From Piliocolobus tephrosceles (lineage: Eukaryota > Chordata > Mammalia > Primates > Cercopithecidae): DNA of 64,000 bases. Positions 1 through 11,489 of this stretch are shown in pieces. The position numbers and the translations under genes were made by a program. Where the stretch lies: assembly GCF_002776525.5 (NCBI RefSeq), contig NC_045438.1, positions 156,279,332 through 156,343,331 on the forward strand, written 5' to 3'. Every line of letters starts with the position of its first letter. The stretch's first letter is position 1. The notes under the pieces are model-generated. The model saw only the letters and a program-made list of their open reading frames with translations. It did not search any database and had not been told where the DNA came from.

Positions 1-2953
1 GCAACTCTGTAGTGTAGAATCTGCGGCTGCGGACCGCCGGGCACAGGGCTGTGCTCAGGTTCTCTCATGGCTACCTTTGTTTTTGGTCCGTGTAACTCAG
101 AACAGTAAAATTTCTTATGATTTTCAAAATTTTCCAGTTTCCTATACCTGTTTCTACAAGTTTCACACTCAAACATTGTCCCTCGCCCTTGATGAGACTT
201 CTTTTTTTCTATATGTGGGCCTTGTGCCAATGCCTTGCTCCGTGCTGACATGGCTTCACCAACAGCATGGCATCCTTGGTGGCTCTCATCCAGGGACTGT
301 CCAGTACCAAGAACATGACTTTCATTTGCTGAAGAATCTTCTATGGCTGCTTGTCTCACAAGTGTACGGGGATGTCCACTCTGGGGCACAGGAGTGTTAG
401 GTCCTGATACAAAGACATCGTCATAGAAAGCGCCAATTTTGTCATCAAATGACTGACTTCCTCTTAGTGGATGAGGAGGAGGTATTATATTTGCAGGTAC
501 TGCTGAATAACCTGTGGTCGGCATGGAATTACTTCTTGTGATAGGTAAACAGTCAAGTGAAGGTACAGACAGAAGAAACACTTGCTTTGATTTTTCAGTA
601 GGGGTGAAAGGAGACTTCGGTATATCAGAGCTTGAACTTGTTCTCCGTCCCACTGGTTTTAAATCAAACTGGAAAGAATCTTTAAATATGTATGATTTGG
701 GGGAATCAATGCTTCCTCGTCTTGACAGTGAGGTTCTCCGTGGCTTCACACTATCCAGTTGCTTGTCATCTACCAAAGCTTCATTGTCTGAAATAAGCTT
801 CGATATCCGCTCCTCAAGTGTTTTTGTGGCCAAAGGTGGGCGCATCTGACCTGGTAAAAGCAATGCCTTTTCCCCTGGGGGCAAAGCAGAGGGTGTTGAC
901 GTGGTGACAAGAGCTGCAGAGGGTCCGTTACTCCTTACAGAGTCTTGTTCTGTGCTGGGTAATGTTCTGGCAAAGGGTGTTGGTGGACTCACTGTTTGAT
1001 CGGCACTTTCAGAACGTGAAAAGTAACCAGAATCTGTACTTCCTAAACTTCGAGGACTCAGGAGCTTTCCTTGCTGCTCTTGGGAGTAATCGGTAGCCTG
1101 CTGCCTTTGTAGCTGGGCGTGTATCGTTCCTACATGAGAGTCTTGCTTTCCTTCCAGTGGATTCATGTCACCTTTCTGGTGGGACTTCTCATTAGTCTCC
1201 AACCTGGAGACTCCACCCTGGGACACGTTGGCTGAAAGTGGCTGTACGTTTGTCACCTGAAGGTCCTTCTGCTTTTGTGCACTAGAAAGTTCAGGCTTGG
1301 GATCCACGGCCTTTGGACTGTCAGTTCTTAAGGGGGACACGGTGACATGGTGGACCACAACTTTTGGTAACTCTGTCACAGCTTGTGATTCTGCAGATTT
1401 GTCCTGTAGCAAAAAGTCACCTACCACATTTTCTGGATTGCTTGGAGTGAAGCTTGATTTTAGTAAAGTTTCAGCATTTGACATCCTCTTTATTATGTGC
1501 ACAGGCTGCAGCTCCATGGCGCCCAGGTCATGCTGTCTCTCATCAGTGGTGCCTTCCTCCTCACTCTCCCCACTGTCTTCTACGTCTGAATGAATACTAA
1601 GTGCTTTGGGGGACTCGTGGGACAAGAACAAGCCACCAGCATCTGGCTGCAAGACAAGACCCAGTTTGATAGTATGTGCGTGGGATTTCTTGTGCTTATA
1701 CAGATTACTTTTAGTCTTAAATGAAAATCCACAAGTCACACAGGGATAGGGTCGCTCTCCAGTGTGGGAGCGGATATGCTTTAAAAGCACACTAGGCTTT
1801 GCACATGCTCTATTGCAATACTCACAAATATATTTTCCTTGTTTTTTTGGCTTCTGATCTTTCAGAAGAAGATTGCACATTTGCTCTACGCTTTGATTAA
1901 CAACAGAGGCAATATGAGTTGAATTATAGATTGGTGTGGGGGGCGACTGTGTAGAATTAGCTGGACTTATTGACAAAGGTGAAGCAGAATCCATTTGCTG
2001 GTTTTGAGGAGTAACCTGAGATCTACTGGAAGGTGAAGTTAGGCCTACAGATGATGTCACTGCTATATTATAAACCTGTTCAAGTTTGGCATTCTCTTGA
2101 TTTTGCAGATTTGTCAGTGATCCTGTGAAACCTGAACACCCTGGAAGCTGTTGATTATGTTGGTTGGATTTGGAAACAAAGTGTTCATGTTGATGATACA
2201 AATGAGAAGCTGACTGCACTGCCCCTTGCTCATTCTTCTGAGCAGCAGACACATGGACTGTGTATGAGGTACAAGAAGACTGTGATTCAGCAACCAATTC
2301 CTGTGAAGTCTGATTTGGGGCATCCATTGAATTGTTTTTTAATTTGGAAGGTGAACGTGCAGTTTTATTTGGCCTCAGTTTTTCTGTCTTAATTGCACAA
2401 GATGAGCCCTTTTGTGACAAGGTGCTCAGTTCTGGCTCCATTGCTTTCAGTAAGACATCGAATGCGGTGTTTGTATAGGAGGGGGACGTAGTGCCACAAT
2501 GAGAAAAGATGCATTCGCTATTGTCAGTCCTGGTTTTACTTGACAAGGAACTTGAGTCACATTGTTCATTGAGGACACTGAATTTGGCAGGGTCAGTGCC
2601 TTCGGATTTCCATCTGCGCAGTTCAGATGGATGCTGCAGAAACAAGGGCTTCTTTGGGGAGACAGATACTTCGGATTTTGAGGCTTCGGCAATTATTCCA
2701 GGTGTTTCTCCGTTTTGTTTGGTAAACTGCTTCCCATTTTTTACAGGAATATAATTCTGTTTCTTGTGAGACTCCGAAGCACTATGAAGAACGGCAAAAG
2801 ATGACTCTTCTGTATTTTGTTTATGTTTTGCCTGAAGAGGATTTCTCAGTGGGGATTTTGGTATTTTTTTCAGGTGATTCTCAGTTACGACCTTTTTGCG
2901 TTTCACACCTTTAAGGGATTCCGAAGTTCCTTTAACACCAGCCTCTAAGATTT
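1..2953 (-). CDS. HIVEP1: HIVEP1 large exon (partial; continues beyond left edge)
   Basis: Read on the minus strand, this stretch is one open frame with no stop that I found, from an acceptor at 2954-2955 to the window edge; codons occupy triplets that begin at multiples of 3. It starts in phase 1 by completing a Glu codon (EILEAGVKG) and ends ...LHYRV(A). That is about 984 residues, roughly 32-1015 of a protein I know as about 2,700 residues in human. Two C2H2 fingers (YICEYCNRACAKPS... and YPCVTCGFSFKTKS...) form the N-terminal ZAS finger pair. A CCHC finger lies near the left edge, and Ser/Thr/Pro-rich sequence separates them. HIVEP1 is a nuclear transcription factor that binds kappa-B-like enhancer motifs such as GGGACTTTCC and also MHC class I and interferon-beta elements. 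The C-terminal ZAS finger pair would lie outside the window. The identification comes from recognising long blocks of protein sequence; HIVEP2/3 paralogues are much less likely. Confidence 0.97.
102..173 (-). other. HIVEP1: HIVEP1 central CCHC-type zinc finger
   Basis: The minus strand encodes FECETCRNRYRKLENFENHK followed by KFYC. The first Cys codon is at 165-167 and the last at 102-104, near residues 961-982 by exon phase. The C-x2-C-x12-H-x5-C spacing fits the single CCHC finger in the centre of HIVEP proteins. All ligands are present. Confidence 0.92.
1680..1835 (-). other. HIVEP1: HIVEP1 N-terminal C2H2 zinc-finger pair (ZAS-N)
   Basis: The minus strand encodes two adjacent C2H2 fingers. 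The first starts near Cys codon 1824-1826 (CEYC) and ends with HIRSH. The linker is TGERPYP, a classic C2H2 linker. The second runs CVTC...HKKSH, and its last His codon is at 1680-1682. By exon phase the first finger Cys falls at about residue 408. This pair is one of the two DNA-binding modules of the ZAS family and contacts kappa-B-type motifs. All four Cys and four His ligands are present. An acidic stretch (VEDSGESEEEG) follows about 30 residues downstream, as in other ZAS proteins. Confidence 0.95.
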
Positions 2954-3325
2954 CTGTTAAAAAAACAACAACAAACAATTGGTAACATTGTACATACACC
3001 AACTATACTTTTTTGAAAATTAAGATTACTATCATAAGGACATTATGACAAGTGAAGAAAGTAGTGTAAGGAAAGTCTATTTTTTAAATAAAACTGCACT
3101 TCTGCATTCCAGAAATTGAACAATGTTGCCAATCAGAATCTACTGAAACACTCATGCAAAGACCTAAGTGTGCATTTCTAGAATGCTTATGTGCCTTTCT
3201 TGAGAAATCAACATCCTGGAACCAGAGCTTTCAAAAACTCAATTATCTTTCCCCTTTTCACTCTCAGGCTTAAACAGTGCTCCACAGGGTTAAAGAAACT
3301 GATAACTAACAAGAAGTTTTGAGCT

Positions 3326-3810
3326 TGTTGTACAGCAGGGCAGATAAGGAAAACAGCTTGTTAGAATTCTCTCTGCTTGTAACAAAACTGGTTGACTGGT
3401 TGAAGCTGGTTGAAACTAGTATGGCTGATTGGGATCTGCACAGAATAGACTTCTTGACAGATGAGGGACTTCCTCACATCACAGCCAGTATTTTCACCAC
3501 AGGTTTCACACCAACTCCCTCCGAATTTGCAAAGGCAACCCATGAAGAAGCACGAAGAGACAACGGTGCCTGCTCAAGGGACTTTCCAAACTTCCCCTCC
3601 CTTTCCAACAATCATTAACCAACCCCGAAACCCCTCCTCCAGCATCTCTTCCTTTTAGATACTGCTTTGAGCTGGTAAGGGAAGACAGAATTGAGCCCAT
3701 CTCCTGCATGGCTGCCTTGCCATTAACCTTTCTCTCTATAAAAATCCAGTGATTCGGTGTTTGGTTTTTCATTGTGTGTAGGCAAATGGACCTAGACTGG
3801 CTTGGTAACA
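3326..3810 (+). mobile_element. Solo LTR of an endogenous retrovirus (family not certain)
   Basis: The segment begins near TGTTGTACAG and ends ...GGTAACA, giving TG...CA ends. It has a TATA-like box (CTATAAAA) near 3736-3743 and the LTR-typical run of about 60 bases after it. No gag, pol or env sequence flanks it, so it looks like a solo LTR. It contains the exact decamer GGGACTTTCC at 3578-3587. The family name is unsure; an ERV1-type LTR is my best guess. Confidence 0.6.
3578..3587 (+). promoter_or_regulatory. Exact kappa-B decamer GGGACTTTCC
   Basis: This is a perfect match to the immunoglobulin-kappa/viral enhancer kappa-B motif. The motif binds NF-kappa-B and was used to identify HIVEP1 itself. 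It sits in the LTR about 0.6 kb from the large HIVEP1 exon. The match is seen directly; function is not shown. Confidence 0.6.
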
Positions 3811-3870
3811 ATAACTGAGGACTCTGTCCACACAACAGTCTGAGAAGGCTGGCCAAAAAGAAGAAAATTC

Positions 3871-4178
3871 GGCCGGGTGCGGTGGCTCATGCTGGTAACT
3901 CCAGCACTTTGGGAGGCCAAGACAGGTGGATCATGAGGTCAGGAGATCCAGACCATCCTGGCTAACACAGTGAAACCCTGTCTCTACTAAAAACACAAAA
4001 AGAAAATTAGCCGGGCGTGGTGGTGGGCACCTGTACTCCCAGTTACTCGGGAGGCTGAGGTGGGAGAATGGCATGAACCCAGAAGGCAGAGCTTGCAGTG
4101 AGCCTAGAAAGTGCCACTGCACTCCAGCCTGGGTGACAGAGTGAGACTCCATCTCAAAAAAACAAAAAAACAAAAAAA
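3871..4178 (+). mobile_element. AluY-type SINE
   Basis: A full-length Alu runs from GGCCGGGTGCGGTGG to an interrupted A tail. A 16-bp target-site duplication AAAAAGAAGAAAATTC flanks it at 3855-3870 and 4179-4194. The GAGCTTGCAGTGAGCC variant points to the AluY group. Confidence 0.95.
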
Positions 4179-4194
4179 AAAAAGAAGAAAATTC

Positions 4195-7100
4195 AACCCT
4201 TTAATGCTGAGTATTTGACTGCCTTATCTCATTAAGGATCTTTTAAAACAAACTTTTCAGCAAATTTCTAAGTATGCAAAACTGATATTTTCATTAGAAA
4301 AGGGGCTGCTAATATAATTTCTAGAGCAGACCATAGTCAGGACAGCCACGAAGTATTGCTGATATAGCAATTGTATCAATGAACAGAAAATTATGAAACT
4401 AAAATAATTCACTTATTTTTGGTTTCTTACCAACAAAATTTAAAAGTCATAAGGTTGTAACGGGCCTTGGTTTAAAAAAATCACCATTGTAACTCAACAA
4501 AATATTCAATGGCTATGTGTCTTTGTCATTAGCGAAGGTAAGGCAGGTAGGTGGGTAGGGAGATAGGCAGAAAGAAGGTAAAACTTATTGCAAGAGAAAT
4601 GAAATCACCTTCATTTCTAGCTGTGTTGGAAATAAATCAGTATCTAAGTGACAATGCCCACGATCTATCAACTACTGTATTTTTGAGCAACAATTACTTG
4701 CCATGATTTAGTTTGGTTTCCATTTGTTGGATTGTTAGGCATATGAATAAAAATTATTCAACCGTATATTACTCTCTTTGTAGAAAGCCAACTACTTAAT
4801 TCTCCACTATTTTCAAATAGCCGTTGCAATGTACATATTTGAAATTCATATTAGACCAAAATGTCTATACTGTAATAACTACTTATTGAGGATAAAATTT
4901 ACATTAGAAATATTCTAGTCATATTCTGACCTCAGTTTATATGCTCTCATATCATAGTTTAATGGAAAAAAAAGCATACTATTCCATTAAAGATACATTT
5001 ACCCTCCATAATCAAAAAAACAAAAGGGGGGTCTCAAAACTAAAATATTTGAGCTAAAGAATAATAGAAAAAAGTATCAGTATTACTCACTTTTACAAAA
5101 TGTTTTAACAAATCTTTTTTTTATTCTCCAATCCACTCACTCATGAAATAGCGTTTTCCTACTGGTTTTCCCTTATTGAGATGAATGTAAGAAAGTCAAT
5201 GATTAACTCTATCAGGCAAGTTGGCAAAGTGAAAAATGATGCTCATCAACCTGGGGTGAGTAGTCTCTCTCTACCCACTTCCAAAAGCTAGATGTGGGTG
5301 TCATAAAGGTGAAAGCCAGTAGGCTATTAAAGTAAATACAAAAACAGAGATGAGAAACCACTTGGATGAGAAGCTGGCAGAGCTGAAACACCATGGACTT
5401 AAAAATAATCTACCCATATCAGGCCCCATTCAGGACCTATTCAACCAGAGTCTTGGCCAGGGTAGGTATGCCTGTTTTGCTCTGTTTCACAAACATTTTA
5501 AGAGAAACTTTTATTTTTAGATAGAGTTATGTTATTTAAAATTAAACAATGTCTTATACTTCAAAGAAAAATGCAAAAATTCAACCCAGAAATACTGTAT
5601 GTGATTTAAACAACAGCAAAAAATTTAACCTTGCACTTAAAAGAAAATGACATTGAAGTTATTAAGATAAAGGAACTGCTAAACTTAAGATCCGTATTTC
5701 TTTATAAGAGAAACTATTTCCTAAAAATCTACTGAGTGTTAAGAATTGGAAAAAGAGGTATGTTACACGGAACTTTTGAACTACATGTTTTGATTTTAGA
5801 TATAGACAGATTCCTCTCTCATTTGTCAAAGTATATAACACTTACATTCTACTTGTATCATTGTTTACACTTAGTTCTCTATTTATTCTTAACACTTGAC
5901 TGGTGCTATCACCTTCAACACTTTGCATACTCCTTTGCTTTCTGGCAATTTGGTTTATACCTCAGAAAACTTTTCTTCTATGATATCTTCATATATGTTT
6001 TCTGGTCAACTTTTTTTTGGAATAAGGTTCTTTTCTTTAGGGACATCAATTATGTTTTTTCTGGATCACCCTGACAATAATTTAAATTGCCTTCCTCTCT
6101 TCGGGTTTTTAACCTTTTGTTTTTTCTACAATTTTCTAAAGCTTTTTTCTTATGTCAATAACTGAATTGTCACACCATTAAGTTCTTTACTGTTTCGTAT
6201 TTATTCATTAGTTTTCGACTGACAGTATTTTGTTCTCATTTTATTCCCTTAGTTCCATATTTCCCATTTCATCTCATTTTATTGTCTTATATTAAGTTTG
6301 AGCTCTTGCTTAAATATATTTATGATCTTTAGATCTGCACTTAAAAACACTTCTGTTTCTGGAGTAATATTTCCTTTAAGGCAGAATTCGACCTGTCTGG
6401 CACATTCTCAAGGCTCTTCTACTGCCTGAGATTATGGGGAATGGTGATCTCACTCAGCACTCAACTGAGAACATACTCCTGACAGTCTTTTTTGAGTTGT
6501 GTTCATTCTTCTGGATTTTGTTGGATCTTCTTTCTCTAACAGGTTCACTGTCCTTGTTCAAGGGATAAAGCCCACTCTACCACTGGTGCTTGGGAGGGGA
6601 GGAGGTAGTATGATGACCCTGGATCTTGGATCAGTCTAAATTCAAGGACGTTTTTTGTGATTGTAAGGAGGGGAGAGGCTAGTAGAGGGGATGAGAGAGA
6701 TGCAAACAGAGGAACGACAGCAGGTGTATATGAGAAGAATACTGCGCTATCATTTTAGAGGTGGAAGTGAAAGCAAGGTGCCTGCCTTCCCACAGATTTT
6801 CACTCTCCACCCCTTGATTCTCAAGATCTGGGGTTGAGTGGCTCAGAGTGGGCAGCTAAGCCATCAGGCTAGGAATTATAGACAAATATCTTCCCTTGAG
6901 AACCAAGGCCCTGGAGTAGAAGGCAGCAGACCCTTGGGTTTTCAGAGAATGAAACACCTGGAATAGTTTTTTAAACTTACCCCCATCTTGATTAGTTTTA
7001 AATCTATCTATTAAAGAGTGACTGGGGTTATTTTCTCTTGTCCTCTTATCTATAGAAAAGAGCACAATCATCAAACCTTGTGGCTAGATCTACAACTTAG

Positions 7101-8349
7101 TTAAGAGGATGCACAGACCATAGTGCTTCAAAGCAGAAATAAAACTGGTATGAGAGGAGGAGACAGCTATTCACCATCAGCACTTGTGCTTTTCCATAAT
7201 TTGAAAGGCAATTTGTTGTTAAGGTGAACTAAATATAAAATACATTCGAGGAAACAAAGAGAAAGACCAAGCAGTGGAAGGCAGCCCAAGGATTCACATG
7301 GAGCCTACGTAATGTGATCACTTCCCACCAACCCCACCAACCAGTGCCCCTGCCGACCCTCTGCCTCAGGGGAAGGACACTGCTTTCTATTCACCATCCT
7401 GATTCCAGAAATGCTGTCATTTTGTATGTTTGTTTGTTTTTACCAAGTCTGGACATACTTGGTGCACACCAGCACTGAAACACAACCCTCTCTCCTTCCA
7501 CAGGGAGGACTTACAGTCAGATTGGGAAGGGAGGAGAAAGATTCAAAATACGAGTCAGCCAGCCACTGAAAACTGTATTCTCCACTTGTCAGTGTGCGAC
7601 CGGTAGTGACTGAAAATCAGGCAGAAACTCTGAGATATCAACACATCAAAAATCCAAACATGACTTCATTTAACAGATACAAAGTACACTCAGGAGAGGG
7701 ACCAAAATCAGCAGCACTGTCCCTGTCAGACCACTGACCTGGGCTTTGAAAGAAAAGCCAGCGCTCTCCATCAGTTAGGTAGTCAAGAACAGCTTAGAAA
7801 GACCACAAGGGCCACTTCAGTTAAAAAAAGTTGAATAGTTGGGGAAGTATAAGCTAAGATTCCTGGGTTCTGTGTGAAGCCACTGACACTTTATTTTCCA
7901 AGGCACAAATCTATTTATTAGGGCTTCTATGTTTCTTTGAAGAGCACCAAGGAGTTTGAAATATCACTGTCAGCTGTTTTTCAGGATTACTTCTAAAGAG
8001 TAACAGATTAAAAGCAAACAGATTAAAAGGCTCAAGAGTGCATCTTAGTTGCCAATAAGGTGTGACAAAGAATATTCTTATGGTAAGTAGTAGGGATGAT
8101 AAACCACAACTCAGAGTGTGTTTAAAATCCTGTCTTGATTGAAGATGAACCTCCAAATAAATCTCTTTTCAGATTTACTCAGAGACATGCCAGTGTGAAA
8201 AACTTCAGATCCCTTTTGGGCCTTAGGAACACAAGTAGTACCTGTTTTCTAACAATTGAGATCATGCTCGGTCAGAAGGTCAAGAGGTCAGACAGGCAGA
8301 CCATTCAGAAGGCTTTTTTCAGTAGTTTGTGCAAGAGTTAAAATGTTAC
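4195..8349. other. Intronic stretch with no recognised gene or repeat
   Basis: I see no exon and no confident repeat match. Short frames at 5736-6165 lie in T-rich DNA and show no domain. Two blocks (about 6.6-6.9 and 7.2-7.8 kb) are less AT-rich than the rest but not identifiable. Confidence 0.5.
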
Positions 8350-8431
8350 CTTTCTTATTTTGAATCACTTAAGAGGCCCACTGTCACCAGGCAGTGACAG
8401 TGGGCCTCTTAAGTGATTCAAAATAAGAAAG
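8350..8431. repeat. Perfect inverted repeat: 38-bp arms, 6-nt loop
   Basis: The left arm at 8350-8387 and the right arm at 8394-8431 are exact reverse complements, joined by CAGGCA at 8388-8393. The arms read CTTTCTTATTTTGAATCACT... and the complementary ...AGTGATTCAAAATAAGAAAG. No TA or longer target duplication flanks it. The size resembles the MADE1 mini-transposon, but the bases do not match MADE1. Confidence 0.97.
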
Positions 8432-9499
8432 CCTGAGAAAGGTTTGCCAAAGATTCTGCTGAGGTTTCTCATCTGAGCACTGAGCTAGCTTGGAAGAGAA
8501 AAAAATCCATTCATTTCCCATTCCACTGAATCTCAAACTCAACATACATGCACAGAATTGTAAACTGTAGCTGGAAATTCAGGACAAGATATTTTCAATA
8601 GGAAAATGGTTCGGCTAATTATGGCACAGCCACTTAACATAACATTATACATCCATTTAAAATAATTACAAAGATTACACAGCAATATGAAAATTATGAT
8701 ACATTAAGTATACATGCACATTCTCTTTTTTTCCCACTAGAGAGAGGTCTGGGCTAGAGGCACAGATCTGGGAATATGCAGTGAGAGGTGTTTTTCTAAA
8801 AGGACATTAATGAGAAGCCAAAGAGAATATGCTGTGGAGACAGGAGGTCTGACATGAGAAGGATGGGTAATCCCTACACTTAGGGGTGAGCTAGAAACAA
8901 AAAGAAACAAGGGGAAGTCAGAAAGATGGGACAAAACATGTGACAGCAAAACGGCCAGGAAGTGGGGGTTTAGAAACTTTTAAAAAGGAAGATGTGGCCA
9001 ATAGTATTGAATATCACATTCAGATACGCAGATGAAAATTAATAAGAGGTCCTTGGGCTTGGTGGTCACTGGGATTAGGAAGACATCATTATCTCTGAAA
9101 GCAGTGTCAGCGGGGGTCTGGAGGTAAAAACCCTATCATACACCAGTAAGGAGTGAGGGAGGGCATGAGGACGCACAGGGCCTGCAAATAAAGGTGCTCT
9201 TCTGGGGATGTGGCTGTAAAGGAAAAGAGAAAGACAAGACGTCAGAGTCAGGGGAAAGGAGGGTAAGGGAAGGTTTCTTTAGGATATGGGAGGGTTGAGT
9301 GTGATTATAAACAGGTAGTGAAAGTTGGCAGAGAGAACCAGACTAAAGATACAAGACAGAAAATTTAATTAAATAAAACAAATGTAAAAATTAATTAACA
9401 AATTAAACAAATAATGTGTGATAAACAGGTATACTCAAGAAGCTACCACATAGATGTGGGAACAATTGATGAAGACGGAGGTGAGGAAATGCCTAGGAA
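8432..9499. other. Mostly unrecognised intron; possible old LINE 3' fragment at 8600-8720
   Basis: The stretch 8600-8720 (GGTTCGGCTAATTATGGCAC..., ATTACACAGCAATATG) resembles the 3' part of an ancient L1-type LINE on the plus strand, weakly. The remainder to 9.5 kb is purine-rich and not identified. Confidence 0.3.
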
Positions 9500-9780
9500 A
9501 GTTTCGTGGCAGCAGCACATCTGACTAGAGCCTACAGTGACAGGCAGAGAGGGACAAGTACTTTCCAGTTAGGGAACGGCATGAACACGGTGAGCAGGAA
9601 AATGCGTAAGACTCACCTAAGAGCAGGAAGCCAACCTGATTGTTCACCTATTAGTAGAGTGGGAGATAGGATGGAAAAGGTATTCTAGAACCTGGTTACT
9701 CTGGGCCTTGAACACAAAGCAGAAGAGACTGGAATTCACTTAGCAAGCAAAAGGAAGCTACATTCAGATCATCACCAAGT
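9500..9780 (-). mobile_element. L2-type LINE fragment
   Basis: The pattern of acidic-looking purine-rich sequence (AGGCAGAGAGGGACAAGTAC..., GGGCCTTGAACACAAAG) fits the reverse strand of an L2 3' region. The copy is heavily diverged. Confidence 0.4.
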
Positions 9781-9809
9781 TCTTCCCATTCCTCATGGAA
9801 TGTAATTCA

Positions 9810-10165
9810 AGCATCATAACATGGCCAAGAGACTGCAGGCTCACCTGACTCGCAACTCTCCAACCTCCCTCTACACCATCTCCCCTGACTCACCCTGCTT
9901 CAGCCTGCGGTAAACTTTCTCCTCCTCGAACTGGCCCATCTCATTGCTACCCCCGGGATTTGTACTTGCCATCTCCTCAGCACGAAAAGCCCTCCCTACA
10001 CCCAACTCTTAAGATGACAGGGTCATTTTCAACCTTCAACTCACCGCACCAAGGTTACCTCCGGGCTGTTCCTCCACTCTACCTAAAGTCGGTGTCCCTG
10101 TCCTGCCCACCCCGCCCTTCCTCAATTCTTTCCTCTTTACAGTCATAATCTAGAACGCCCTGTTT
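9810..10165 (+). mobile_element. L2-type LINE fragment
   Basis: C/T-rich sequence such as CTCACCCTGCTTCAGCC, GCACGAAAAGCCCTCCCT and GGGCTGTTCCTCC follows the L2 ORF2 end (a 'CTTGCTGTTCCCTC'-like motif). It lies in the opposite orientation to the fragment just before it. Confidence 0.5.
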
Positions 10166-10199
10166 GCCTGCTTACATGTGTTCTTCTGCCTTTAAATGA

Positions 10200-10850
10200 G
10201 GATGGGCTGAGAGAGTCCACACTCACAGGCTCTCTAACATGGGCCCGCACCAGGTGCTCACATGAGGGGCAGCACATGAGGCCAAAGAAGTGCCCCGAGC
10301 GTGCAGGCAGAGCGAACAGGCATGAAGCCAACCCTCCCTCGAGCGCTTCCACCCTCTGAAGAAAGCCCTGGGCTTTCAGCTGATAGGGAAAGGGCAGCAG
10401 ATGTCACCAAGGGGACAGACAGAAACACCCTGCAGCTGGGGGAAGAACAGAGGAGGACACCCTCTACCCCAGGGGAGGCAGGAAATTGTCCTGAGACCAA
10501 AATCCCACACCAATAAAATTTCAGTCCCTTACCGTAGGGGAGGGGCTAGAAACACAGGGACCGCCAAGACTGAGACTGGACCAGAAGATGGAGCGACCCT
10601 CCCCTCCCCGCCCAGAAGCCTAGCCCTGCCGGGAAGCAGCAGCAGCCCACTGCTGGGGCGGGGCGGTGAGGAGGTGGGTAGGGCCTCCCCCAGCCCACGG
10701 CGCAGGAGGCTGCAAGCTGAGCAGGGGCACTGGCACTGAGAAAAGTCCCCAGCGTCCTAGTTCCCGCCATAAGCACAAGGAACTGGCAGGCCATCGCCGG
10801 AAGAATTAAAAGCTGAAGTGCTACACTGAACATCCAAGCCTGGCTCAACC
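10200..10850. other. GC-rich intronic segment with Sp1-like and G-rich motifs
   Basis: This is the most GC-rich non-exonic part of the window. It has a GGGGCGGGGCGG Sp1-type motif at about 10655-10666 and G-runs to 10683, with scattered CpGs. Frames on both strands here have no recognisable domain and are probably a by-product of GC content. It could be an intragenic regulatory element or the 5' part of the adjoining LTR; neither is proven. Confidence 0.4.
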
Positions 10851-10854
10851 CTGG

Positions 10855-11415
10855 ATGGGCAGGCTCAACTGCCCTTCTGATGACCTGACAGAACAGTGCC
10901 CATTGCCAGCCACCAGAAGCTACCCACTTCAGTAGTGAGAAAGAAAAGACACTTTTTCTCCGAGGAATGCAAGTCCTCTTTAATCAGCAGGCCCAGAAGA
11001 GGACTGAGATGTTGTAGTGTGCGACAGCAGCCCTGTCTTACTCTCCCCCTTGAGCCAAATAATTACGTTCTGAAGCCACCTGCTATGTGGGCTCTACACT
11101 AACCAAAGCCAAGTGCCATAAAATGCCACACGCCAGACACCCTAACTGATACCCTATAGTTCAAAACTGCACAGCCAATCACTAACCAATGTTCTCTGTA
11201 AAGCAATGACAATTCCTGTCAAACAACTTTCTATCAGTCCACCCCTTTTCCCCTCATCCCCTTTTGCCTTATAAAATCTGCTTGTAACAATGGCCAGATA
11301 CAGCACTCTCCAAGGCAACTTCAAAGTGTGTCCCAGGCAGCTGTTCAACCTTGGCTCAAATAAACTCACTATATTAAATTTGCCTCAATTTCTTTCTTTA
11401 GGTCAATAGTTCCTA
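10855..11415 (+). mobile_element. Solo LTR-like ERV segment
   Basis: LTR-like architecture on the plus strand: CCAAT motifs near 11175 and 11187, a TATA-like CCTTATAAAATC near 11268-11279, and AATAAA near 11359 about 90 bases after it. No internal retroviral coding sequence follows. The family is not identified and the left boundary is uncertain. Confidence 0.5.
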
Positions 11416-11448
11416 CTATTAATAACAAAAACTAAATAAAAGTTAATA

Positions 11449-11485
<37 letters not shown>
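11449..11485. repeat. (CA)n microsatellite
   Basis: A CA tract of about 37 bp with one T interruption. Confidence 0.97.

Positions 11486-11489
<4 letters not shown>

Noticed and set aside
5736..6165. Two overlapping plus-strand frames of about 90-110 residues
   Set aside because: Low-complexity, T-rich hydrophobic translation without start context, domain or splice logic; best explained by composition.
8350..8431. MADE1 mini-transposon as identity of the palindrome
   Set aside because: Arm and loop lengths are similar but the bases do not match the MADE1 consensus I know, and the TA target site is missing.
10401..10848. Frames of about 100 residues on both strands
   Set aside because: They exist because the block is GC-rich and poor in stop codons; no motif or homologue recognised.
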